A stretch of 64,000 nt of DNA from Paguma larvata (GCA_030068075.1 CM057826.1:59803312-59867311), one strand, 5' to 3'. Shown: positions 11,641 to 23,650, counted from the stretch's first letter. Numbers and translations: made by a program. Notes: generated by a model from the sequence alone, not told the origin.

Positions 11641-12176
11641 GTCTGGTATTAGAATTCTAGCCCCTCCTTTTTCGTAACCCCACGTCTTACGTTCAATGTC
11701 CGCTTATATTGGCCCCCATATTTGCATCTTTCTTTGCTTTTCACTTGTCCATCTCAAACCCCATATGAACTTATTATAATTTTTAAATGGATTAATAAGT
11801 ATTTTTTTTTAATTTTTTTTTAATGTTTATTTTCGAGACAGAGGGAGACAGAGCATGAGTGGGGGAGGGGCAGAGAGAGAGGGAGACACAGAATCTGAAG
11901 CAGGCTCCAGGCTCTGATGAGCCATCAGCACAGAGCCCGACGCGGGGCTCGAACTCACAGACTGTGAGATCATGACCTGAGCCGAAGTCGGACGCTCAAC
12001 CGACTGAGCCACCCAGGCGCCCCTAATAAGTATTTTTAAAAGTGATCACTCTTAATTTCTAATATGAGAAACATCAATAAATATAACGGAACAAACTAAA
12101 GCTCTTTGGGGTCCTCAATAATTTTTAAGAACCGTAAAGTGTTCCTGGGACCAAAATGTTTGAGAACCGCCCGTCT
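11641..12176 (+). repeat. hAT-Charlie type DNA transposon remnant, split by a SINE
   Basis: AGCTCTTTGGGGTCCTCAAT and AAAATGTTTGAGAACCGCCC at the end match the terminus of Charlie-like nonautonomous elements. A SINE at 11807-12023 interrupts it. Confidence 0.5.
11807..12023 (-). mobile_element. CAN-SINE (feline type)
   Basis: Reverse copy with a perfect 14-bp TSD TAATAAGTATTTTT (11793-11806 and 12024-12037). Confidence 0.95.
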
Positions 12177-12334
12177 AGCAGATTTTTCCTATTTCACAAA
12201 TCTCTCTTTGATTTTCTCTCTGTGATGAATTGGGCTCTCTCTGCCAGGTTTTCATTTTCCTGTCGCCTTGGGTGTCAATGGACTTGCCTCAGCTTTCAGA
12301 GAGCTGGCAACACTTTCTTTTTCTTTTTTGCCTT

Positions 12335-13190
12335 TGGGACTTAATTTTTTAATTGTGATAAATATACCCAACATAATTTAACATCGTGACTGTATCTAAG
12401 TGTGGCAGTAAGTACATTCACATGGTGGTGAATCGCTACTCTCCATCTCCGGAACTTTTTCATTTTCCCGAACTAAAACTCTGTATCCATTAAACACTAA
12501 TTCCCGGTTCCTCCTCCCCCGGCCCCTTGGCAACCGCCATTGTACTTTCCATCTCTATAAATCTCACTACTCTAGGTCCTCCTATGAGTGAAACCATACC
12601 ATATCTGTTCTTCTGTGTCTGGCTTATTTCACTTAGCAGAAGGTCTCCAAGGTTCATTCATGTTGTAGCACGTGTCAAATTGCCTTCCCTTTTAAGACTT
12701 AATAATATCGCGTTGTGTGTATAGATACCACATTGGTTCATTCATTCATTCGTCGACGAACACTGGGTTGCTTCTCCTAGCTATCGTGAGTAATGCTGCT
12801 ATAAACACTAGTGTACAAATTATCTGTTGAGTCTCTGCCCTTACTTCTTTTGGGTGTATATCTTGATGTCGAATTGCTGGATCAGATGGATATTCTATGT
12901 TTCCGTTGTTGAGGAACTGCCATACTGTTTCCCACAGGTGCTGCGCCGTTTTCCCTGGCCACATTTCTCCACCTCCTTCCCCATGCGCGTGTTATTTTCT
13001 GTTCTTTTGCTAGTAGCCACCTTAATGGGTGTGAAATGGTGTCTCATTGTGATTGTGATTTGCATTTTCTTAATGATTAATGATATTGGAGCAGCTTTTC
13101 ATGTGTTTATTGGCCATTTGTATGTCTTTGGAGAAATGTCTATTCAAGTCCTTCGCTCTTTTTTTTTTTTTAACTAAAATCCTACATATT
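12335..13190 (-). repeat. L1 3' UTR and ORF2 end
   Basis: Reverse L1: 3' UTR (AATATACCCAACATAATTTA), CTTGGCAACCGCCATTGTAC, then the ORF2 tail with GGTTGCTTCTCCTAGCTATC and GAATTGCTGGATCAGATGG. Confidence 0.9.
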
Positions 13191-14063
13191 TTGTGGGATT
13201 TATTGTTTCGTCTTATAATTAAATGGCCTTATAGAGTTGCGCTGGTGCTGACAGATGTTACTGGGACGAAGACTTTGGTTTCATGGCGGTGGTTCTCCTG
13301 GAACACATTTGCAAGAATTTCTCTAGAGTATGTATCTAGATGTGAAAATGCTGTTTAAATGAGGCCTGCTTTTTAAAGTAGTCAGTTTGTTAGTCATTAT
13401 TTTTATTTTCTGAGGACTTTTTATCTCTAATGAAACCTAGGCGAAGTGATTTGGATAATGACCCTGATACAGTGTTGTGGTGTTTTTTGATTGTTAACAG
13501 GCTTTTGAAACACAGACACTTCTCCCTTCCTCTTAAAGACTTTCTTTTAGACACTCTAAGGCTGGGCATCTCTTGACTCCGGGAGAGTTAAGGCGGAAGT
13601 CCTTGGAAGTAAGACTCATGCCCCCAGATATTCTTCAGGTTCCAGCACAGACCACAGTAGCGTTGCCCGAACACTGGGATCAGCCTGGTTTCTGGGGCTT
13701 CATCCTGAAAAGTGGGCTGAATTCAAATCCTCAGGGCATGGGCTTGGGTGTTGTGTTTCTAAATCTCAGAAACATCTCAGCATGAAGGTCAAGTTTGGGA
13801 GACTGAGAATGGGTGTAAGAGCACTGAGTGGTCAATATTTAGTCCACATGATGTCAAGAACTGTCCCAGACACTGAGAATCCCAAAGCCCTACCCTCGTG
13901 GAATTCCACGGTAGCAGTGGAGACAAGGAGCGGAAGCACCGCCATTTCTAGGAAGGGTAATGCAGTCCTGTCTCCCTGTCTGACCACGATCTCTAGCTTA
14001 TGGTTACTAGGACTCTTGGTGAAACGGCTGCCACCTACTGCTGCCTCTCTCTCTCTCTCTTCT
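13191..14063. other. intergenic sequence, no gene seen
   Basis: Apart from a (CT)n run at 14045-14062 I recognise nothing here. The open frames near 13573-14090 carry no known domain. Confidence 0.4.
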
Positions 14064-14190
14064 TTTTTTTTAAGTTGGCTCCATATCTAGCACGGAGCCC
14101 ACTATGGGGCTTGAACTCAAGCCCCGAGATCAAGACCTGAGCTGAGATCAAGAGTTGGATACTCAACATACTGAGCCACCCAGGTGCCCC
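14064..14190 (-). mobile_element. older CAN-SINE, short form
   Basis: The head CCACCCAGGTGCCCC is at its right end. It contains GGGGCTTGAACTCAAGCCCC and lacks the CT-rich segment of young copies. No clear TSD. Confidence 0.85.
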
Positions 14191-14365
14191 TACATATTTA
14201 TATTTTTAAACTTTGATTTCGTTTCTGATGCTCATTATCGCAGACTTAGAATATAAATAAATCAGAGTTTGTATCTTACATTGTATATAAATTTGAATCC
14301 TGTGCTTTTGAAGTAGTACAATGCCAAAAATAATCATTTCCCTTTAGGTGCAAAACTTGATATAT

Positions 14366-14580
14366 GGGGCACCTGGGTGGCTCTGTCAGTTAAGCATCTG
14401 ACTTCCGCTCAAGTCGTGATCTCACAGTTCGTGAGTTCGAGCCCCACGTTGGGTTCTGTGCTGACAGCTCAGAGCCTGGAGCCTGCTTGGGATTCTGTGT
14501 CTCCTTTTCTCTCTGCCCTTCCCCCTCTCATTCCTTCTCTCTCTCTCTCTGTCTCAAAAATAAATTTAAAACATTTTAAA
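14366..14580 (+). mobile_element. CAN-SINE
   Basis: Begins GGGGCACCTGGGTGGCTCTG and ends in AAATAAATTTAAAACATTTT. The TSD is imperfect. Confidence 0.93.
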
Positions 14581-15278
14581 AAATTAAAAATACTTGAAAT
14601 ACGAATTGTACTTTCCATTTAATCCTGTTGCAACCCAGGCTTGAATTCTTTGAAGTCCTAAGGAAACCTTCCTGGTATAAAATTTCAGATTACCACTGGC
14701 CAGGCACATCCTGGTGTATTTCCTTCCCAATTCCCCCAGCCTCCTGCCCTGGTTTGTTGTGATGGAGGCGGGAGGGTTGCAGCCTGTAAGCTGAGTGACT
14801 TGATCCACTTTGCTTCTCTGTCCTCATTTCACAGAATTGTCGGGAGGCCCGATTGGGTGTATGATTTTAGAGGGCTCGGTGCACAGCAGACTAAATAACA
14901 TTTGACAGCTGAAAAATTATGGCCATTAGATAATATAAAATAATATTAATTAAAGCATACAATATAAAATAATAGTATACACTATTTGTTTAACATTCTT
15001 GAGTCCCTCCTGGAAACAGTTTTTATCTTGCTTTCCTTGACTTTGAAATATATCTTGCTTCAGAGCCTCCTTATTCTAAGGCTAAGTCCTGAAATTCAGG
15101 ACATGATTTGGGGGTGGACTTTAAAATTGTGAAATAGCATTTTACATAGATACACGAAGGAGTGTTATAATTTGCAAAATTTAGTTGGCCATTTAAGATT
15201 TATGCCCTTCACTGGTAAGTCATACTGAAAAGTTAAATACTAATGAAATAAAAATAAAGAGCATATATATGTATAGTT
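14581..15278. other. AT-rich intergenic sequence
   Basis: Includes a short AT repeat cluster at 14925-14990 in which ATATAAAATAAT recurs. No gene or clear transposon. Confidence 0.4.
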
Positions 15279-15313
15279 TACACTTGATCTTAGCCAAAAG
15301 GCCGAGAAGCGAT
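15279..15313 (-). pseudogene. U2 snRNA 5'-end fragment (truncated retropseudogene)
   Basis: On the minus strand the first 35 nt of U2 snRNA are present without a mismatch that I can see, from ATCGCTTCTCGGCCTTTTGG to CAAGTGTA. The sequence then turns into unrelated AT-rich DNA. The branch-point recognition region, stem-loops II-IV and the usual snRNA promoter are absent, so it is not an active gene. It lies beside an old L1. Confidence 0.9.
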
Positions 15314-15317
15314 TAGT

Positions 15318-16140
15318 TTAAAACATAATGAGGTGAACTCCTGAACACCCATCATCCAGACCAGGAATAGGCCAGGACCCTACCCCACAAGCCCCCACTG
15401 AAAGCTCCCCCCCCCACCATTACATTTCTCTTTCTCTCCCCCAGAGGCAACCATTATCTGAATTTCAAGCTAATCATTCACTTGCTTTTATTTATTGTTT
15501 TTGACATCTAGGTGCACAGCCTAACTAAGACATCATTTTGTTTTGCCCATTTTCACCATTATGTAAATGGAATCTCATTGTCTTCTTCGGTGACTTTCTT
15601 CTTTTGCTCACCTTTGAGCACTGATTCATCTCTGAGATTGATTCCTGCTGACGAGTGTGGCCGTGGTACCTGCACTTTCACTGGTGTATAATATTCCACC
15701 GTGTGATTCTTCCATCCAGCTATTGATGGGCATTTGGGTTGTTTCTAGTCCCCACTAATACACACAAAGCCATTTTGAACTTAATTACATAATGCCACGT
15801 GTCTCTGGGTGCGCATATATAAGAATATCCGGGGATATGTGCCTAGAAATAGAATTGCTGGATCTAGGGGAGGCTCGTATTCAACTTTGCTAAGTTGTGC
15901 CAAACCGTCTTCTAAAGGCTTTCTACCCGGTAATGCATCTTCCAGAGGAATAGCTCCCATTGATGCTTATTCTCCCAATTTCTGGTACTAATGGCTGATT
16001 TTTGCCAGTCTGGTGGGTGACTTCTAGTACTTCATCATGACTTTTGGTTTTTCTAATTAATGAGTAGATCGAAATATTTATATATTTCGAGGACATTTGT
16101 ACTTCCCTCTCCATGAAATTCCTGTTCGTTTTACTTGTCC
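15318..16140 (-). repeat. L1 3' UTR and ORF2 end
   Basis: Reverse L1: GAACACCCATCATCCAGACC, CAGAGGCAACCATTATCTGA, GTAAATGGAATCTCATTGTC and GGGCATTTGGGTTGTTTCTA in the expected order. Confidence 0.85.
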
Positions 16141-16154
16141 ACTCTTCCCTTTTG

Positions 16155-16520
16155 GATAATTTGTCTTCATTTTTTCATTCATTCCTTTATCACATTTTAT
16201 TAAGCATCTACAAGTGCCAAGTACTCTTCTATATGCTTGGGACACATCACTGAACAAAAGAGTACATTAAAAGGTGACCAGGGTTAAAGGAAAAACAATG
16301 GGGACTCCCAGAAGGACTGGGGGGGGTGCAATTTTAAATAGAGTAGTCAGGGTCAGCGGGTCAGCCTTATGATAAGGACATTTGAATCAGGACTTAAAAC
16401 AGATAAGGCATTGGCCAGACAAATATCTGAGAGAATGTCATTCCAGGCAAAGAGAACAGCCGGTGTAACGGCCCTGAGGCAGGAGTTATGTTCCAGCTTT
16501 GTGTGACAAACAGTGAGGCA
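16155..16520 (+). repeat. old unclassified interspersed repeat
   Basis: AAGTGCCAAGTACTCTTCTA, CTGAACAAAAGAGTACATTA, TTTAAATAGAGTAGTCAGGG, CATTCCAGGCAAAGAGAAC and CCCTGAGGCAGGAG follow the same order as the other old copies listed in this window. Confidence 0.4.
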
Positions 16521-16891
16521 GCCAAACAGCCCTAGAATGTAGTGTTGAAGTGTGCTGGGATCTCATTATATATCCTGCATACTAATGTTTTGTTGACTGT
16601 GTGCGTCGCAAATGTCTAAAGTAGGCAATCTTTTCCTTTACGTTTATGCATTTTGATGTCATATTTAAGTAACCTTTTCCTACGGCAAGGTCATAAAAAT
16701 TTTTTCCTACGTTGCCTTCTAAATGTTATATAGGTTTCATTAATCTTGATTTAATTTTGATGAATGGCGTGAGGTAGGAGTCTAATTTCATTTGCTTTCT
16801 TTTTTTTTTTTTTTTTTTTTGTCTCACGAAGCACTATTTTGTAGAAAAGTCCACCCTTTCCCTACTGATCTTCAAAAATAATTGTATTATG

Positions 16892-17100
16892 GGGGCGCCT
16901 GGGTGGCTCAGTCAGTTGAGTGTCTGACTCTTGATTTTGGCTCAGGTCATGATCTCACAGTTCCTGAGTTCCAGCCCCGCACTGGGCTCTGCACTGACAG
17001 CGTGTGGATCCTGCTTGGGATTCTTACTCTCTGCCTTCCCCTCCCCTGCTTGTAGTCTCTCTGTCTCTCAAAATAAATAAACAAAAACTTAAAAAAAAAT
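16892..17100 (+). mobile_element. CAN-SINE
   Basis: Starts GGGGCGCCTGGGTGGCTCAG and ends in an A-rich tail. The TSD is imperfect (AATAATTGTAT versus AATAACTGTAT). Confidence 0.93.
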
Positions 17101-17320
17101 AAATAACTGTATCGTACATCATACATGTACAGATCTGATTCTAGGTGCCCCGTTCTGTTCCATTGGTTTATTTGTCTGCCCTTGTGCCAAAACCATACTG
17201 GGTTAACTGCCGTGGCTTTAGAAGCCCTGTGACCTGGTGGGGAAAGAACGTCCCCAGCTTGTTTTCCTTATGGAAGAGCATCTTGGCTTTTCTTTACAGT
17301 TAGTTCCAGGTGAGTTTTCT

Positions 17321-17533
17321 TTTCTTTTTTTTTTTAATGTTTGTTTATTTTTGAGAATGAGAAAAAGAGACGGGGGAGGGGCAGAGACAGAGGGAGACAC
17401 AGAATCCAAAGCAGGCTCCAGGCTCTGAGCCGTCAGCACAGAGCCCGACACGGGGCTCGAACCCACGAACGGTGAGATCATGACCTGAGCTGAAGTTGGA
17501 CGCTCAACCAGCAGAGCCACCCAGGCGCCCCCC
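17321..17533 (-). mobile_element. CAN-SINE
   Basis: Reverse copy with TSD GTGAGTTTTCT (17310-17320 and 17536-17546) inside L1 ORF2 sequence. Confidence 0.95.
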
Positions 17534-17811
17534 ATGTGAGTTTTCTAATCAGCTTGTCAAGCTGCATATATACCTATGCACTACTAGCATTTTGGTTGGG
17601 ATTACTTAAGGGACCTTTTAAGCCACCATTTCTTTACATGTTCTAAACCTCAAGTATTTCCAAAGGGCTCTTGAGATCCTTATCGAAGTGGCTAGGAACT
17701 CTGGATCATGGAAAGAAGTCAATTAACCACCAGCGAGGACAAATATGATGATAACTGAGCATCATACTTGCCTGGAGTTGGAGAAAAGGGGAAACTATTC
17801 TTTTTAAGTTG

Positions 17812-18006
17812 TTTAAAACAATTTTTTTTAATGTTTATTTATTTTTGAGAGACAGAGAGACAGAGTGCAAGCGGGGGGAGGGTCAGAAAGAGAGGGAGAC
17901 ACAGAATCGGAAGCAGGCCCCAGGCTCTGACTCAAATTCACAAATTGTGAGATCATGACCTGAGCTGAGGTCGGATGCTTAACCAACTGAGCCACCCAGG
18001 CGCCCC
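17812..18006 (-). mobile_element. CAN-SINE with internal deletion
   Basis: Reverse copy. The stretch between GCCCCAGGCTCTGA and CTCAAATTCACAAATTG lacks the segment GGCTCGAACTC and its neighbours found in full copies. TSD is near-perfect (TATTCTTTTTAAGTTG at 17796 and TATTCTTCTTAATTTG at 18007). Confidence 0.93.
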
Positions 18007-18314
18007 TATTCTTCTTAATTTGTAAGGAGAGAGCCAAACCAAGGTCATTAGCAAGATATACTTCCTATTGTTGAAATTGCACAAGGGTTTATGGAGGGCC
18101 ACAGAAGAACAATAATGAATGATAACTGGATAACTGTTGCATTCATTGAAAAGGAGAACTCCTTTTTATATAGTAGCTTTTAAAAAAGACCTCTCCTAAA
18201 AAGCTGAGGATAGAGGAAACCAGTTGGAGCTAATGCGAGTCAATGCTGCAATAGAGAGTTCTGTAAGCTGGAATATGGGTGGGGTAGGGACAGTTGGGGG
18301 GTGTACTGGAAAGA

Positions 18315-18450
18315 AGAGTGTTTGGTGTTAGGACTCAGCTTAGCTACTTCCTAACTGTTGGAACAGGGCGACTGACAAAACCTGTTAAAGCCTCACTTTC
18401 TACATCTGTAAAATGGAACCCATGATGATCAGCTAATTGTGGGGCTTGGA
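18315..18450 (+). repeat. MIR remnant
   Basis: TAGCTACTTCCTAACTGTTGG followed by CCTCACTTTCTACATCTGTAAAATGGAA matches MIR. Confidence 0.7.
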
Positions 18451-19164
18451 TGGCCTCCCACAGAGGGCCAGTGGAAAGCCCGGCACACTGTAAATCCCTA
18501 GGGAGGCTGGTTTCCCCCAACTCCCCTTCCCGTGGGACCCCGGGGTGGAGCTTAGAGCCTGGACGAGCAGATGGACTGTCTCTGAATAGTGCCCCCCAAT
18601 TTCTCTTCTCTCCTACGCAGTACTGGCAGGCACTGGGTTGTGTAACCCACAGGGATGGCTTTGTGGTCTGGGCCAAGACGAGTGTGTCCCAGAGTACCTC
18701 TCCCAACCTCAGCCCCCTGGGTTTTCCCTCTTTCTGGCCTCCTCCCTGCTCCCAGGGTTCCCAACACTGCCTGGCTCGTGCCTAGACACTGTATCCCAGC
18801 AGACACACAGAGCCCCTGAGATGGAAGAGCAGGGCCTAGAGAGAGGAAATCTGACTCCAGTTCCTCCCAGGTCCTAGAGAACCAGACCCGGAAGGGTCTG
18901 GGGGCCTCTGTGAGTTGCAGTTCGGCAACTTGCCGGATGAGGAGAATCACCTGATTACCAATGCGGTTTTCCAGGCCCTGTCCCGGGGAGTCCAATTCAA
19001 GGGAGTCGGGGCAGGCAGGGGGTTGGGTCTGTTCCAGCCCCCAGCAGGCTGTGTCCTCTGGCAGGTGGGAGAGCTGCCGAGAATGGTTTAAAGAGCCAGG
19101 GCTCCACAGGCATCATCTGATTTAGGCACGGGCTCCCCCGGGCCACACCACCAGAGTGGCCTTA
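18451..19164. other. intergenic sequence, no gene seen
   Basis: GC-moderate sequence with open frames on both strands (18450-18785, 18552-18995) that carry no recognised domain or codon-use signal. Confidence 0.4.
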
Positions 19165-19588
19165 GATAGGCAGTGTCCTAACCTTCTTTGGGTTTCCTTG
19201 GGAAACAACAGAATGAGGTGTGCGGGTTTAGCACTCAGCCCTAGGCCTGGCACGGAGCAAGCACGAACAGACGTCAGGCAATCATCTGTATTGTTACCCC
19301 GTGCAGCTGCGGGTTGGTGCAGGGCAGGGAGCCTGCGCTGGCTCTGGGTGGCCAGCCTGTGAGGGGTGGCGTGAGGGGCGATCGCCCCCCTGGGATCCCG
19401 GTTGCTCTGCCTCCCCCACTGGGAGATCCTGGGTGGGTCACATGTCTCTGCACCCTGTCTCCTCTCCTGCGCCAAGTGAAGAATAATCGTGCCTATCTCA
19501 TAGGCTTCTTATGCCTGGCACATAAAACCCTTCGAAGAGTTGTTAGCTAATATTATTACTGTACTCTTTAATCAATCGACAGACATTT
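19165..19588 (+). repeat. two degraded MIR-like copies
   Basis: 19165-19290 holds CCTAACCTTCTTTGGGTTTCC and GCCTGGCACGGAGCAAGC. 19430-19588 holds GGGTGGGTCACATGTCTCTG, TGCCTATCTCATAGG and ATGCCTGGCACATAAAAC. Confidence 0.55.
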
Positions 19589-19605
19589 CTTGTTGCCCAC
19601 TCTTT

Positions 19606-19810
19606 TTTTTAAAAAAAAGTTTATTTTTGAGAGAAAGCACGCACGAGCAGGGGAGAGGCAGAGAGAGAGAGAGAGAGGGAGACAGAACCCTAAGCAGCTC
19701 TGCCCTGGCAGCAGAGAGCCTGATGCAGGGCTCAAATGAACTCCCAAACCGTGAGATCCTGACCTGAGCCCAAGTCGGAGGTTTAACTGGCTGAGCCACG
19801 CAGGCGCCCC
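19606..19810 (-). mobile_element. CAN-SINE
   Basis: Reverse copy with a perfect 17-bp TSD CTTGTTGCCCACTCTTT (19589-19605 and 19811-19827). Confidence 0.96.
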
Positions 19811-19904
19811 CTTGTTGCCCACTCTTTGAACTGGAGACGGGAGGATGCTTTGTACTCAGGTTACAGAACCAGCCTGCCTAGGTTTTTGTGTTTTGTTTTT
19901 TTTT

Positions 19905-20105
19905 TTTTAAACCAAGCTCTGGCACTGACCAGCTGTGTGACCTTGGGTGAGTTACTCCTCCTCTCTGAACCCACGATTGAGTTTTCATCTATTTCCTCAG
20001 AAGAACTCAGGGGTGTGAAAGAGGATTAGATGCGGGCACTTTGTAAAGAGCTCAGGACAGTGCCTGGGACGTGGTATGCTCCGATAGCGATAAATAAATG
20101 AAACC
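19905..20105 (+). repeat. MIR, well preserved
   Basis: CTCTGGCACTGACCAGCTGTGTGACCTTGGG in order with TTACTCCTCCTCTCTGAACC and CAGTGCCTGGGACGTGGTATG is a clear MIR. Confidence 0.85.
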
Positions 20106-20606
20106 CCCATTTATCCCCACAGGAGCCCGGTGTAAGGGGCAAGCAGGCGAGCTCTGGGGACTGTGCCTCCCACACGAGGGCTTGAGCCTGAGTCCTGAGT
20201 CTGAAAGACGTCCCAGAGGAGGCAAGGGGCAGGGTAGGGCTCCTGGCTGCTGTCAGGGTCCCGGTTCGGCAGCGCTCCCTGCAGGTTCTGTGCGTCCTTT
20301 CCAATACGGGTAGTGAGATACACAACATGGTGTATTTTTAAGAGGTATCTGTACAAAATAAGGAAACAGGAGCCGTTCCGATTTGGCAGAAACTTTATCT
20401 GCTAGTTGGGAATAACGCAAGGAGGCGAGAAGAGTGCAGCTTCACGGAGAAGGGCTCGTCCGGCCTCTCTTTCCAGTGAGGCCCCAGCGGTGTCTCTCCT
20501 CTGCCAGCCTGCAGGGGCGGGGGGTGGGGGGGACAGCGCCGCTCTGTGGGAGCCACTCCACCCCAGCCCTGGAAGCCAGCTCTTTTCCTATTTAATATCA
20601 CGGTGT
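20106..20606. other. intergenic sequence, no gene seen
   Basis: GC-moderate to high, with G-rich runs near 20517-20532. No repeat or domain recognised. Confidence 0.4.
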
Positions 20607-20622
20607 CTCTCTCATTGTTTTT

Positions 20623-20826
20623 TTTTTTTAATTTTTAAAAATGGTTATTTATATTTGTAAGAGAGAGATAGAGCGTGAGCAGAGGCGGGCAGGGGGCAGA
20701 GCGCGAGGGAGACCCAGAATCCGAAGCTGGCTCCAGGCTCTGAGCGGTCAGCACAGAGCCCGCCCTACAGCGGGCTCGAACTCACCGGTCCTGAGATCCT
20801 GACCCACTGAGCCACCCAGGCGCCCC
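20623..20826 (-). mobile_element. CAN-SINE with small deletion
   Basis: Reverse copy. The segment that normally holds the ACTGAGCCAC-adjacent spacer is shortened (CCTGACCCACTGAGCC). TSD is TCTCTCATTGTTTTTT and TCTCTCGTTGTTTTTT. Confidence 0.92.
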
Positions 20827-21621
20827 TCTCTCGTTGTTTTTTAACCGGGGCGTCCTTCTTTGATCTCTTAAAATTATTAAATATGACTAGTCCCCTGTGT
20901 GCTTCCCCTGGCGTTCCGGGAATGCGGAGCCTGCCTGCGCCACCCCGATCCCGAGCACTTCGCCACCTCGGAGGTGGCCCGCGCTTCTCCTCTCTTTCTT
21001 AATTTTCTGTCCTGCTTGGATTTTCTCGCTGCGCGCGTCGTTTATGTAATACTTGAAAAACAAAGCAAACACTACGGATTTAATTTGGGAAGGGATTGCT
21101 GTGTAAACGCGGGGCGTTGTTAGTTTGGGATACTTCCGACCCCTGCAGGCACCCCCCCCCCCCCACTGGCTTCCGATTGACACCCTCGGTCTGCCGCTTC
21201 CCAGAGCCCGGCGGACTACAGTTTGCCCCACAGTGAGCCCGAATACGAAGCCTGAGGCTCTCACCCTACAGGAGAGAGCGGGTCGGCTCTGCGCCACGGC
21301 CAGAAGCAGGGTCCCGCCGCACCGCTCGGGCAGAGAGCGGCCTAGTGGCAGGCTCGCGTGTCTTCCACACGCACCCCTCTGCACCCTCAGTACAAGCGCC
21401 ACGCTGGAGGCACGTGTGACCTTGACCGTTAAGTAACCTCAGGCCCTCAGTTTCATCGTTTGCAAATTAAGATGGATTAGAGAACTCCTATAAAGCATTT
21501 AGCCGGAGAGACCCGGCAATCGATGGGCCCACTGCCAGCCAGGTGTTGTTATCAGTTTGTGGGAGACATTGGGGTCACTCAGCTGGTCCCTGAAGGGACA
21601 GCACAGAGAGAGAGTCATCAT
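20827..21621. other. intergenic sequence, locally CpG-containing
   Basis: Includes a C13 run near 21162-21174 and scattered CpG at 20930-21030 and 21180-21380. No gene called. The 171-codon minus frame at 20887-21402 has no known domain. Confidence 0.4.
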
Positions 21622-21637
21622 AGAAAAATCCTCAGGA

Positions 21638-21757
21638 GGGGCGCCTCGCTGGCTCAGTCAGCAGAGCACGGACTCTTGATCTCCGGGGGTGAGTTCAAGC
21701 CGCAGGTTGGGGGTAGAGTTTACTTAAAATACACTAATCAATTTAAAAAAAGAGAAA
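21638..21757 (+). mobile_element. older CAN-SINE, short form
   Basis: GGGGCGCCTCGCTGGCTCAGTC, ACTCTTGATCTC and GAGTTCAAGCCGC, with TSD AGAAAAATCCTC (21622-21633) and AGAAAAAGCCTC (21758-21769). Confidence 0.88.
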
Positions 21758-21769
21758 AGAAAAAGCCTC

Positions 21770-23369
21770 GCTGTAGAATGTCGAGTGAAAGAATTATTCT
21801 CTCTAATGTTACTGCGGGCGTGTGTCAGATGAAAAAGGCCATGAATGTGCAGGACCCCAGGAGGTCGTGGGCAGATACACTGATCTGATTAAGAGCTCGA
21901 CCAGGCTGAGCTCCAGACAGAAGGATTTCCGTGGGTGTGTGAGTTAGGCCGCCTGCGGGCTGGGTATGCAAGGTAGGAGAGTGCTGTCAGGCTTCAGAGC
22001 TGGTCTGGTGGCCTGGCGGAGCCTCAGTGTGCCGGTCTGTGGGGTGGGACCAAGGCAGGCATCGCCGAGAGGGATAGGAAGCGCCAAATGTGCTGGAGGT
22101 AAAGGCTCACGGCAGAGTCACAGGCCCCCGAACACGGAATGCTGGGACTGAACTGAACACATCCTCCTCCCCGAGGCGCCGGCCAGCCCGGCTTGGACCT
22201 TAGAGCAGACGGAATAGATCCGGGGGCCCGAAGCCAAGCCCTGAGCTCAGCCGTTTCCCCTTCTTCACCAAGCCAAGTGCAGAACCCCGCGATGATGGAT
22301 CATGTGCTCCCTGCGGCATCCGGCTCAGCACCTTGCAAGGCTCCCAGAAAGCGGTAGCTTTTGGAACCTCTTGGCATCCTCCCCTCTTCCACCGGTGGGG
22401 TGTGGCAAGCCTGGGGGCAGCGCTTACCAAAAGAGACGGCAGGACAGGCACCGGCAGCGCTGCGTGGGCCCCGGCACGTCAGCAAGAGGGCTCCTGGTTG
22501 CACCAGTCCCCTGGCTTGGAGACTCTTCCCGGGCAGTAGGGCGCATCGAGTCGCGCCGGGTCCCTGAAGGCCGCAAGCAATATTTTGGCTGCGACCAGGA
22601 GTTCTAAGCCAAATGCCCCAAGCCCCTCGAGGCCAGCCTAGCAATTCCTGTGGGGAAATCTCAGAAAAACTCCTTTTCCAGGAGAACTCCGAGCTCTGAC
22701 TCCTCCCTGGCCCTCCCATTTCATCCCCCTTTAAGAAGCGCAGTTAGTTCCTCCAGCCCTGGAGGCTGGAAATAGAAGAGCCGGCTCGGGGTGGGATCTG
22801 GGCTCAGAGCAAGGTACTCTTGTTACCCGCATTTTACAGGTGACAAAACGGGGGCGTGCAGCGAACAAGTCTCACAGTGAGCACGTTTTTAGCTTAATGT
22901 CCCCGCGCCTGCTTCTCAGCCGTAAAGCCCGATCGATCGGTAGCATTCACAGGTCAGGACTAGGGCAAAATTCGTCAAATGCGGAGAGGAGAGGACAGCA
23001 GTGGGGTTTGGGTGGGAGGTTCCCTGACCCCGTGAATTCTTGTGGCCCAGCCACAGCTGGAGGTGAGCGAGGCGGGCAGGACACCTCTCTGTGGACCCCA
23101 CCAGCCGGTGAGGCTGGGGCCATGGGACCCAGGCCCTCTTCCTGGTGGGGCTGGGGATTTCGGGAAGCTTGACAAGAGCTTTTTGGTCCTAGGTGTTACC
23201 ATCTGTAAAATGGACTAAGGCGTTCCTTTAAGCAGGATGAGTTATGGGGTGCTTCGGCTGCATAGGGACTCGAGTCCCTGTGCCCTCCATTTACTGCCCA
23301 GCCCCTCCATTGTGCCTGACAGGCAGGGTTCCAGGAAGCGAGGCTGGGAGTTCTGGCAAGGGCTGTCTG
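21770..23369. other. intergenic sequence downstream of NKX2-5, no gene seen
   Basis: No young transposon. A possible MIR trace at 22810-22890 (CATTTTACAGGTGACAAAACG). The frames near 22300-22719 lack recognisable domains. Confidence 0.4.
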
Positions 23370-23590
23370 CGAAGTGAGACCTGGGACAGAATCTCTGCTC
23401 TGCTACTGGCTGTTTGCTCACAGGCAAGTCATTAGACCTCTCAAGGGTCTGCTCGACTTTAAAACAGGACCTCTTTTGGGGGCCTTATTTAAGATTACAG
23501 AAGACAATGCCAGGAAGTATCTAACAAAGGACCCGGCAGGAGTTTGTTATTATTATTATAATTATTCTTATAAGTTTGCTCAGTGAATGC
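23370..23590 (+). repeat. MIR
   Basis: TCTCTGCTCTGCTACTGGCT, CAGGCAAGTCATTAGACCTCTC and a 3' part with GACCCGGCAGGAGTTTGTTATTATT fit MIR. Confidence 0.75.
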
Positions 23591-23650
23591 CTATACCTGC
23601 AACTCTAGATCGGACGCACCGGGCTCTGCTTTCTGAAATGAAGTTTCTGG

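Larger units (their letters stand above)
16560..17600 (-). repeat. L1 ORF2 fragment interrupted by two SINEs
   Basis: CGTTCTGTTCCATTGGTTTA, GTCTGCCCTTGTGCCAAAAC and GTTTTCTAATCAGCTTGTCAA are reverse L1 ORF2 sequence. SINEs at 16892 and 17321 split it in opposite orientations. A T20 run is at about 16801-16820. Confidence 0.8.
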
